Source: Dehalococcoidia bacterium SM23_28_2 (GTDB taxonomy: Bacteria > Chloroflexota > Dehalococcoidia > SM23-28-2). Taken from it: a DNA stretch of 21,578 nt. Shown here piece by piece: positions 7,190 through 14,003 of this stretch. A model generated the notes under the pieces. That model saw only the letters and a program-made list of their open reading frames with translations. It had not been told where the DNA came from and searched no databases. The stretch spans positions 1 through 21,578 of the forward strand of contig LJUA01000013.1 in NCBI GenBank assembly GCA_001303545.1, read 5' to 3'. The translations under genes and the position numbers were made by a program. Every line of letters begins with the position of its first letter. Position 1 is the stretch's first letter.

Positions 7190-7537
7190 ATGAGAATCTG
7201 GCGACTCCCGCTCCTGCTGGTGGTAGCAGTGATCGCTCTGCTGGCGATCGCCGGCGGAGCACTTCTGCTCCAGCCGTCGGACGAAGCTGAAGCGAAAATC
7301 ATCCCCGGCGACTCCCTATCCTGTAACGCTTCAGGCGAGGCGCTCGTCGTTGCTTCCGACTCGGCAGGTACATCTCTAACAACCACCGACACTGCTGCCC
7401 TCTCAGCTACATGCTACTTCGCCGGCATTACCAGATTTCCCAACGGCTGTGGTGGCGATGACCTCTACGTGCTGAGATACCTCTGCTATGAGCCCGGCAG
7501 AGGGTGGTTCTACGCAAATTACATGTACTGCTTGTAG
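7190..7537 (+). CDS. Small exported or membrane-anchored cysteine-containing protein, unknown function
   Basis: A 115-residue protein with a very strong ribosome site (GGGAGGTGAT, 7175-7184). Residues 1-28 are a signal or anchor segment: MRIWR, then a long hydrophobic run. A possible signal peptidase site follows AEA at residue 35. The outside part is about 80 residues with five cysteines (45, 75, 87, 99, 114), aromatic residues near the end (GWFYANYMYCL) and a threonine/serine-rich middle. Four of the cysteines could form two disulfides. No family was recognised. It is the second gene of the rightward arm of the XRE-controlled module, so it is probably the effector whose expression the module controls. 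Confidence 0.8.
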   Translation: MRIWRLPLLLVVAVIALLAIAGGALLLQPSDEAEAKIIPGDSLSCNASGEALVVASDSAGTSLTTTDTAALSATCYFAGITRFPNGCGGDDLYVLRYLCYEPGRGWFYANYMYCL

Positions 7538-7563
7538 CCTAGGCATCGGACCAAAGATCTGGG

Positions 7564-7589
7564 ACGGCGGCGGGACATCCTGCCGCCGT
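7564..7589. terminator. Bidirectional hairpin between convergent genes
   Basis: An eight-base perfect stem ACGGCGGC/GCCGCCGT (7564-7571 with 7582-7589) lies between the exported-protein gene (plus strand) and the DUF192 stop (minus strand). On the plus strand it is followed by TCTATGTCTTTCC. The T-tracts are imperfect on both sides, but the position is right for shared termination. Confidence 0.65.
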
Positions 7590-7590
7590 T

Positions 7591-7959
7591 CTATGTCTTT
7601 CCTCCTTGACAGCCATCCTCCATTGCCAGGCGGTCGCCCACAGCGGTATCGGAGCGTGCGGCCGTGCCCGCCGCCACCTCCAGGGCGTCACGGGCCCCCC
7701 GGCCACCGAAGGCCAGGCGAAACGGCCTAAGCGCCGGAGCCACCCTCACCACCTTGGCCTCTCTGTCCAAGAAGATCACATCGATTGGAAAGAGCATGAA
7801 CAGGGTCTGCACCGACGAGCAGGGCGATATTAACAGGCCTTCCTCCTCCTCCAGACGGCGGCGACCCATAAGGCCGACCAGCCGCGCCCAGAAGCTTCTC
7901 GCTTCGCGCGCCCGTCCAGCCACGGTCGTTCCCTTGCTGACGTTCAGGATCCTGGGCAC
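7591..7959 (-). CDS. DUF192 family protein
   Basis: A 122-residue member of DUF192, a small beta-rich family of unknown biochemical function. The family signature is clear: SFWARLVGLMGR (about 22-33), GLLISPCSSVQTLFMLFPID (41-60), VIFLD (61-65) and a final GDRLAME. The usual histidine of the S-(I/V)-H-T motif is glutamine here (SVQT). GTG is the start, 15 bases downstream of the XRE gene, so it is the last gene of the long leftward Tad transcript. There is no signal peptide, although many family members have one. Its job in the pilus locus is unknown. Confidence 0.88.
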   Translation of the reverse strand: MPRILNVSKGTTVAGRAREARSFWARLVGLMGRRRLEEEEGLLISPCSSVQTLFMLFPIDVIFLDREAKVVRVAPALRPFRLAFGGRGARDALEVAAGTAARSDTAVGDRLAMEDGCQGGKT

Positions 7960-7974
7960 GATGGAGATACGCTA

Positions 7975-8343
7975 TCACCGTTTCGGCAGCGTGTCCAACC
8001 GCTGCTCCATGCTCTCCAGCAGGAGGAGTATGTAGCGCTGCTGCTCCTGCGATAGGTCGGCCAAGAACTTCAGGAGGTCAGGATCAACCTTAGCCTCGTA
8101 GTTATTGCCGCCTTTTCTGCTAACGCTCCTGACCGGCGTATAGCCAGCTGCGTCCAACAGCTCATGAGGGTCGACGTACAGGGAGCTCGCCAGGCGCAAG
8201 AGGATGGCAGCGCTGGGATTCTTCACTTCCTCCCTCTCCAACTGGCACAGGTAGCCCTGGCTTACATGGGCATGGCTTGCCAGTTGGGCCTGGCTTAGGC
8301 CCATCTGCTCCCGTAGCTCGCGAATTCGGCTGCCTAGCTTCAT
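7975..8343 (-). CDS. Second XRE-family regulator, at the end of the Tad operon
   Basis: A 122-residue paralogue of the XRE protein at 6343. The start at 8343 (MKLGSRIREL) is preferred over ATG 8352, because the AAGGA ribosome site is nine bases from it and the paralogue starts at the equivalent residue. The helix-turn-helix is at about 6-62 (LREQMGLSQAQLASHAH, then VSQGYLCQLEREEVKNPSAA). The C-terminal module is at about 82-115 (YEAKVDPDLLKFLADLSQEQ, then QRYILLLLESMEQ). The gene lies 30 bases after tadC and 15 before the DUF192 gene, so it is made with the pilus proteins. Feedback control of the pilus operon or cross-talk with the 6343 module is plausible. Confidence 0.88.
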   Translation of the reverse strand: MKLGSRIRELREQMGLSQAQLASHAHVSQGYLCQLEREEVKNPSAAILLRLASSLYVDPHELLDAAGYTPVRSVSRKGGNNYEAKVDPDLLKFLADLSQEQQRYILLLLESMEQRLDTLPKR

Positions 8344-8373
8344 CTCCCCCATTCCTTCTGGCCCCCTACTCCA

Positions 8374-9273
8374 TCAGAGCTGCTCTGCTAGGCGCATAAC
8401 GGCTGGCCCCAGGATGACCAGCATAAAGGCCGGAAAGATGAACATAACCAGCGGGAACATCATCTTGATCGGAGCCTCGTGCGCCAACTGCTCCGCCCGT
8501 TGTCGTCGATGCGTGCGCATCTGGTCCGACTGTACCTTCAGCACATGGCCGATGCTCACCCCTAGCTGTTCAGCCTGGATAACAGCGTTGACGAAGGTGA
8601 TCAACTCTGACACCCCTGTGCGCTCGCCCAGATCGGTCAGGGCCTCCCGCCGGAGGCGACCCATGCTCACCTCTCGCAGCATCTGCGCAACCTCTCCAGC
8701 CAAAGGACCCTTCATCTGGTCACTCACCTTGGCCAGGGCAGCGTCCAGGCCCAGTCCCGCCTCCACGCAGGTAGTGATTAGGTCCATAGCATCGGGCAGG
8801 CCCTTCACGATAAGCTTCTGCCTCGACCCCACCGCTGACTTCAGCCACATCAAGGGTATGGCGAAGCCGACGCCACCCATCACCAACAGGCCCAGAAATC
8901 CCTGAGCGCTGATGCCCCCTAGAGAAGCAAGAGCGATGACCGCCAGCGCGGCAAAGGAAGCGGTACAGACGGCCCAAAAGGTAACGAAGTTGGTGGCGGT
9001 CATGGAACTGCCGGCCATGGTCAGCGATTTCTGGATGTTGGCCAGGAAGTTGGCAGGCAGCATGCTTGCCAGACCTCTACCGAAACCCTTGATAGTGGGC
9101 CGCAGTACCCTATCGCTGAAAGGCAGCACCAACTCCGACACATCGCCAGCCGCCACCTGCTGTCGCAACGCCTGGATGCGAATCTCCGTCAGACTCGTTT
9201 GCGGCCTCACAACGCCTACCACCAGGACAGCCACGGTGGCGAAAACGAAGATAGCGATGATCAATGCAAACAT
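8374..9273 (-). CDS. tadC: Tad pilus inner-membrane platform protein TadC
   Basis: A 299-residue type II secretion F-domain protein. It forms, with TadB, the membrane platform on which the CpaF/TadA ATPase acts to assemble Flp pili. There is an N-terminal membrane segment (about 3-24), two central segments (about 98-150) and a C-terminal one (about 272-292). The T2SSF domain between them contains GLPDAMDLITTCVEAGLGLD and the pattern FVNAVIQAEQLGVSIGHVL. GAGGTG precedes the ATG by nine bases, and the gene follows tadB by six bases. This is the usual place and length for TadC. Confidence 0.93.
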   Translation of the reverse strand: MFALIIAIFVFATVAVLVVGVVRPQTSLTEIRIQALRQQVAAGDVSELVLPFSDRVLRPTIKGFGRGLASMLPANFLANIQKSLTMAGSSMTATNFVTFWAVCTASFAALAVIALASLGGISAQGFLGLLVMGGVGFAIPLMWLKSAVGSRQKLIVKGLPDAMDLITTCVEAGLGLDAALAKVSDQMKGPLAGEVAQMLREVSMGRLRREALTDLGERTGVSELITFVNAVIQAEQLGVSIGHVLKVQSDQMRTHRRQRAEQLAHEAPIKMMFPLVMFIFPAFMLVILGPAVMRLAEQL

Positions 9274-9279
9274 CTGCTT

Positions 9280-10266
9280 CTACACCTCAAAGGCCATCAT
9301 AGAACGAATCATCATCATACCCACGATTTCCATTCCCACCGCCATGAGGAGCAAGACCTTGCCGACAGTTTCGGTGAATAGGGGGGTCATATAGTCGGGG
9401 TTGATGAGGAACAGGACCAGGCCCACGAAGAGGGGCAGAGCCCCGATGACGATACCCGTCAGGCGCTGCTGAGCAGTGAGCGCCTTGATCTCTCCCCGAA
9501 TGCGGTCCCGCTCCCTCATGGTGTAGGCCACGCCATCCAGAGTCTGCGCCAGATTACCCCCTACCGATCTCTGAATAGCGATGGCGGTAACGACCATCTC
9601 CATGTCCGGACTGCCGATGCGTTCAGACATAGACTGGATAGCGACGTCAGCCTCAGCGCCCAGGCTCGCCTCCCGCAGCATGCGCTTGAGCTCAGTGGCC
9701 AGTGGTGCCGATATCTGCTGACTCGCATATTCGAAGCTCTGCAGCAGCCCATATCCTGATTTCAGCGAGTTGGAGACCAGAGTGAGCATCTCCTCCAGCT
9801 GGGAGTTGATCTTGGCCTGACGGCGCCGCCGCCGAGACTTCACCCACCAGCGGGGCAAGAAATAGCCAATCGGGGCCATTGCCAAGGCAATGAATATATT
9901 GCCTATTACCATGAATGCCATCAGAAAGAGAAGGAAAGACATGGCGAACCTGAGGGTCATATACTCGCCTACCCGCAGGGGGATGCCCGCACGCTCCAGC
10001 GCTAGGGCTGTGCTCTCTACCCCCCGGCTGCCAGCCAGAAGGCCGGCGAAGGGGCCTAGCTTGTTGCCACGGTCGGCAGTTCGCAAGAGCGATTCATCCC
10101 CGCGGTGGCTGCTGGTAGGGTGGCTTGCCTCGCCGTCAGTTAGGTATGCCAGGCGGCGATTGAGAACCCGCTCCCCGGGACGCCGCACCTGCGCGACGCC
10201 AATGATAAGAAGGGTTACAGTGGCCATTACGGCCAGGGCTACTAGAAGCGCTAGCGGTTCCATCAC
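9280..10266 (-). CDS. tadB: Tad pilus inner-membrane platform protein TadB
   Basis: A 328-residue T2SSF-domain protein, partner of TadC. N-terminal (about 5-25), central (about 105-138) and C-terminal (about 270-325) hydrophobic segments frame the cytoplasmic domain, which has LEEMLTLVSNSLKSGYGLLQ and VTAIAIQRSVGGNLAQTLD, both typical of TadB. The start is GTG 10266, directly after the cpaF stop; ATG 10263 is equally possible, with a GGAG site nine bases upstream. The gene is tightly packed in the operon. Confidence 0.93.
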   Translation of the reverse strand: MMEPLALLVALAVMATVTLLIIGVAQVRRPGERVLNRRLAYLTDGEASHPTSSHRGDESLLRTADRGNKLGPFAGLLAGSRGVESTALALERAGIPLRVGEYMTLRFAMSFLLFLMAFMVIGNIFIALAMAPIGYFLPRWWVKSRRRRRQAKINSQLEEMLTLVSNSLKSGYGLLQSFEYASQQISAPLATELKRMLREASLGAEADVAIQSMSERIGSPDMEMVVTAIAIQRSVGGNLAQTLDGVAYTMRERDRIRGEIKALTAQQRLTGIVIGALPLFVGLVLFLINPDYMTPLFTETVGKVLLLMAVGMEIVGMMMIRSMMAFEV

Positions 10267-11652
10267 TTACCACTCCGCTACGGTTTGAAACAAACCATCC
10301 GGCAAGACAATGCCCGCCTGGTCGAAACCTTCGACGAAGCTGGGCCGGATGCCGGTGGTCCGCAACCGCCCTATGACGCGACCGTGCTCGTCGATGCCCT
10401 TCTGCTCAAAGCGGAAGATATCCTGCAGGGTCACAATGTCACCTTCCATGCCCTTGACCTCAGTTATGTGCGTTATGCGACGGCCGCCGTCGCGAAAACG
10501 GGAGACCTGAACCATGAAGTGAAGAGCCGACGACATCTGCTCACGTATGGACCTCACCGGCAGATCCAGATTGGACATCAGCACCATGTTCTCCAGCCTG
10601 GATAGCGCATCGCGAGGCGAGTTGGCGTGGATAGTGCTCAGAGAGCCCTCGTGACCGGTGTTCATGGCATTGAGCATGTCGAAGGCCTCACCGCCACGCA
10701 CCTCGCCAATTACAATGCGGTCGGGCCGCATGCGCAGGGCGTTGCGCAGCAACTCCCGCTGAGTCACCTCTCCCCGTCCATCCACGTTGGGGGGGCGAGC
10801 CTCAAGGCTGATGACGTGCGGCTGCTGGAGCTGGAGCTCCAGAGGGTCCTCAATGGTGATGATCCGCTCCGACTCGGGGATGAAGGCAGACAGGGCATTA
10901 AGGAGGGTGGTCTTGCCCGTGCCCGTACCGCCAGAGACCAGGGCATTCAATCTAAGCTCCACACAGGCCCCCAGGAACTGGCCTATTTCGCGGTCGATGG
11001 TTCCCACCTCCACCAAGTCATCCATGGTCAACTTGCTTGTAAGGAATTTCCGGATGGTCATGGTGGGGCTTCGGGGAGCCAGGGGAGGGATGATAACGTT
11101 CACGCGGGAGCCATCGGCCAAGCGGGCATCCACCATAGGAGAGCTCTCGTCCACCCGCCGACCCAGCGGAGCGATGATCCGCTCTACGATCTGCATGACG
11201 TGGTTCACATCGCGGAAGCGAACGTCGCTCTGATACATGATGCCATCCCGCTCGAAGTAGACCTCGTCGGGAGAATTCACCATCACCTCAGAGATAGACG
11301 AGTCGTGGATCAAGGGCTCAATGGGACCCAGCCCCACCACCTCATCCACCACCCGGGTGGCCACAGCGTCCCGCACCAGGGCGTTCAGGGACTCCCGCGC
11401 CAGCAGGGCCTTAACCGCCTCCTGCACTGCCTGACGCCGCTTGTCAGGAGGCATAGCCTCCAGCTTCTCCGCCTCCAGTTCATCGATCAGCCTCTGGTGG
11501 AAGCGGTAGACCAGGTGCTCCAATTCCTCCCCCAAACGAGCCGACCGGCGGGCCGGTGGCGCCGCCACCGACTGTGGATTGGGCTCGCCCGATGGCTGGT
11601 TGCCGTCGTTCTGTCTCGGAAGCTGATCAGATCGCCAGCGCCACTGAGTCAT
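10267..11652 (-). CDS. cpaF: Tad pilus assembly ATPase CpaF/TadA
   Basis: A 461-residue secretion ATPase of the VirB11/type II family, powering pilus extension and probably retraction. The N-terminal ~100 residues are a variable helical region. The ATPase core has Walker A GGTGTGKTT (241-249), the Asp box IITIEDPLELQL (264-275), Walker B RIVIGEVRGGEA (312-323) and the His box GHEGSLSTIHAN (333-344). All catalytic elements are present. AAGGAG precedes the ATG by four bases. The gene follows cpaE by 12 bases and is followed at once by tadB. Confidence 0.96.
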   Translation of the reverse strand: MTQWRWRSDQLPRQNDGNQPSGEPNPQSVAAPPARRSARLGEELEHLVYRFHQRLIDELEAEKLEAMPPDKRRQAVQEAVKALLARESLNALVRDAVATRVVDEVVGLGPIEPLIHDSSISEVMVNSPDEVYFERDGIMYQSDVRFRDVNHVMQIVERIIAPLGRRVDESSPMVDARLADGSRVNVIIPPLAPRSPTMTIRKFLTSKLTMDDLVEVGTIDREIGQFLGACVELRLNALVSGGTGTGKTTLLNALSAFIPESERIITIEDPLELQLQQPHVISLEARPPNVDGRGEVTQRELLRNALRMRPDRIVIGEVRGGEAFDMLNAMNTGHEGSLSTIHANSPRDALSRLENMVLMSNLDLPVRSIREQMSSALHFMVQVSRFRDGGRRITHITEVKGMEGDIVTLQDIFRFEQKGIDEHGRVIGRLRTTGIRPSFVEGFDQAGIVLPDGLFQTVAEW

Positions 11653-11664
11653 CTTTCTCCTTCC

Positions 11665-12957
11665 TTATCTCGTCCACTCTTCTGGCGCCGGCGTTACCGG
11701 TGCCTCCGACGCCTGCTCAGCAGTCACCTCCGCAGCGGGCCCTGGCTCGTCGTCTTGCTTTGCAAGCAGAGAGATGCGGTCGCCCAAACGCTCCAGCATG
11801 CCCTTGGGCCGGCTGCGGATGCCACCGATGGCGTAGGCCAGCTCAACAAAGCTCTGGGAGGATTTGGACTTCGGCTTGGCTGCTACTATAGGCATACCCA
11901 ACTGAGTAGTCTGGGAGATGCTACGATCGTAGGGAATGGTCCAGAAGATGTCCTTGCCTAGCACCCGTCGAATGTCAACCCGTGTGTCCCCGTGGGCATC
12001 GCTGGTGTGGTTGATGACTATCTTCACCTTCTCCGCCGGGAAAGACCAAGAGCGAAGCATCTCCAGGGCCAGGATCGTATCCTTCAGGCTGGCTAGGTCG
12101 GGAGTGGCTGTCAGCAGAAGGATGGTGCACATCTCCAGGGCACGGGACACGATGTCGTTAAAGGTGCCGGGCGTATCCAGGATCACGTAGTCATGAGTAG
12201 CGGCCAGGACGGATACCATCTTCTCAATGTGGCCAGGGTGGATGCTGTGCCACTCAGATGGCCGAATGGGCGCCGGTAGGATGGCCACGCCGGTGCCGTG
12301 CGTGTACAGACAGGACTGGACGGCCTCCCGATCGATCTCATCCTCCGGTAGAGCCAGGTCAGAGATGCTGCGGTCAGTCGGCATGTCCATCAGGATAGCC
12401 ACGTCGCCAAAGCGGGTGTCCAGGTCCACCAGGGCCACGGATTGACCTGTCTTCTGCACCAGAGCGGTAGCCAGATTGGTGGCGATGGTTGTCTTCCCGA
12501 TCCCGCCCTTGGCGCCGAAGACGGTAACCACCGTCCCGTAGGCCTGGGGCTCCACCTCGCCTGACAGCCGCTGCTGGCGCCTCTCTTCCTGAGCAAGAGC
12601 AGAGTTAATGGCTTGGCCTAGCTCCTCCTCTTCCAAAGGGGCCACCAGGTAGTCCTTGACACCCACCTGCATTGCGCGGCGGATGTAACTAGGGTCGCCG
12701 ATCGATGAGTAGGCAATGATGGGTACCTGAGGGAGAATGTCCGCCACCGACTCCACGGTCTGCAGGGAGCGGGCTATGGGCTCCTCCAGCGACACCACCA
12801 CCACCTCGGGCTGCGTCTCGCGGGCCAGGGTCATGGCCTCCATGCCGTAGCCAGCAGCACCCATCACAGCGAAGCCCAACAGCGCCAGCATTCGCTGGGT
12901 TTCCGCCCGACTGGACGGATCCTGGTCGATTATGATTACCTTGGAGTTCCTAGCCAC
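11665..12957 (-). CDS. cpaE: Pilus localisation ATPase CpaE/TadZ with degenerate receiver domain
   Basis: A 430-residue MinD/ParA-like ATPase that positions the Tad machine. Residues about 5-125 form a response-regulator-like receiver domain. It keeps D11/D13 and a late K101, but the phosphorylation site is serine (S56 in VVVVSLEE), so it is probably not phosphorylated, as in other TadZ proteins. The ATPase domain has the deviant Walker A KGGIGKTT (150-157), VALVDLD (174-180) and YVILDTPG (about 254-261). The proline- and glutamate-rich C-terminal tail is probably flexible. GTG is the start, six bases after GGAGG. It follows cpaB directly, with no secretin gene between. Confidence 0.94.
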   Translation of the reverse strand: MARNSKVIIIDQDPSSRAETQRMLALLGFAVMGAAGYGMEAMTLARETQPEVVVVSLEEPIARSLQTVESVADILPQVPIIAYSSIGDPSYIRRAMQVGVKDYLVAPLEEEELGQAINSALAQEERRQQRLSGEVEPQAYGTVVTVFGAKGGIGKTTIATNLATALVQKTGQSVALVDLDTRFGDVAILMDMPTDRSISDLALPEDEIDREAVQSCLYTHGTGVAILPAPIRPSEWHSIHPGHIEKMVSVLAATHDYVILDTPGTFNDIVSRALEMCTILLLTATPDLASLKDTILALEMLRSWSFPAEKVKIVINHTSDAHGDTRVDIRRVLGKDIFWTIPYDRSISQTTQLGMPIVAAKPKSKSSQSFVELAYAIGGIRSRPKGMLERLGDRISLLAKQDDEPGPAAEVTAEQASEAPVTPAPEEWTR

Positions 12958-13009
12958 CTAAGGCCTCCTCATCTGTCACCGCCTGAGCCGCTAGCCACTC
13001 CCCCCCTCA

Positions 13010-13909
13010 TCAGGGTTCAGTCGGCTGCGAAGTCGGTGCTTCGCTTTCTCCCAGTGCGTCCTTCAGATTCTCGAAATCAAGCCCAAACATCTGGCTGCAC
13101 AGCGGCGTCGGTCCAGTCTCCGACCAAGTGGGGCGCACCTCGACTTCGTCATGCTCACCGAACGGCCTCAGCGCCAGAGCCAGACGCCCGCTGAAGTTCT
13201 CTGCGCACTCATCGGCCGTAGCCAGGACCTCGCCCTCCACCAGCCCCACCGCCAGGGTCACAGTGACAGCCTCAGGATCGGTCTCACTTTCACCGGAGGA
13301 CACCCGCGTTTCCTCGCCGCCGTCTTCAGCTTCGGGGGCCACCGTCTCCACCTGCTGGTCGAGAGCCAGCACCTCCACGTTCTGGAGAACTGTCCTGCCT
13401 ACCTGGTCTCCGTACTGAAGCTTGACCGTAAGAATGACATCGACATAGTCACCAGGCCGCAGGAGGCCACCGGAACCGATCAGGTCGCTAACGCGCACCG
13501 ATACCGCTCGCTTGCCCTCCGGCACGATGTAGGGCAAGGGCAGCTCCTCCCCCTCAGGTAGTGACATAGAGCTGGTGGCCACCCTGTCGCTGAGGACCTG
13601 CTCGCCAGCCGCGATAGGATAGCGAGCCATGTTGCCCACCACCCCTTCTGTGGAGGAGAAGGACTCGAGGTGGACGGCGTCCTCCGACACTTGCTTTATC
13701 TCCACCATGTCAGCGGTGATGCGGGTAGCAACTGGGATATCATTCTTAGCCACCACCACCGGCTTGGTGGCACCCGACGCTACGGTCTCCTCTCCCCCAG
13801 CCTGACTGAGGTAAACGTAGACCAGCACCGCGCTGACAAGGCCCAAAAAAAGGGCCAACAATAGAATCGTTCTGTTGCCCCTTCCCCCGCCAATGAGATT
13901 CCGTATCAT
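13010..13909 (-). CDS. cpaB: Pilus assembly protein CpaB/RcpC
   Basis: A 299-residue protein with one N-terminal membrane segment (about 14-34) and an external region. The SAF domain lies at about 50-115 (VVVAKNDIPVATRITADMV, then YPIAAGEQVLSDRVA). An RcpC-type domain follows (EGKRAVSVRVSDLIG, then LLRPGDYVDVILTV). A long acidic insertion (about 205-235) is not usual for the family. The C-terminus is proline/serine-rich. GAGGGGGG precedes the ATG. In Gram-negative bacteria CpaB works with the CpaC secretin; here it must act without one or with a distant one. A 94-base gap separates it from tadG. Confidence 0.9.
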   Translation of the reverse strand: MIRNLIGGGRGNRTILLLALFLGLVSAVLVYVYLSQAGGEETVASGATKPVVVAKNDIPVATRITADMVEIKQVSEDAVHLESFSSTEGVVGNMARYPIAAGEQVLSDRVATSSMSLPEGEELPLPYIVPEGKRAVSVRVSDLIGSGGLLRPGDYVDVILTVKLQYGDQVGRTVLQNVEVLALDQQVETVAPEAEDGGEETRVSSGESETDPEAVTVTLAVGLVEGEVLATADECAENFSGRLALALRPFGEHDEVEVRPTWSETGPTPLCSQMFGLDFENLKDALGESEAPTSQPTEP

Positions 13910-14003
13910 GGGTTTTCCCCCCTCTGCCCGCCGCTATGCCGGCCAGGCAAGCTGCTAACGGGCGCGGGCGAACCTCTGCCCATCGCCTAGATCGATTGTC
14001 CTG
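13910..14003 (-). repeat. Direct 9-base repeat in the tadG-cpaB gap
   Basis: CCTCTGCCC occurs at 13921-13929 and again at 13973-13981 on the plus strand (GGGCAGAGG in the transcript), flanking a GC-rich spacer. The copy nearest cpaB is part of its ribosome-site region. No terminator or promoter was recognised in the gap. Confidence 0.35.

Noticed and set aside
10627..11961. A 444-codon open frame on the plus strand
   Set aside because: It lies antisense to cpaF and the end of cpaE, has no family resemblance, and reflects the high GC content; the minus-strand proteins have all their motifs.
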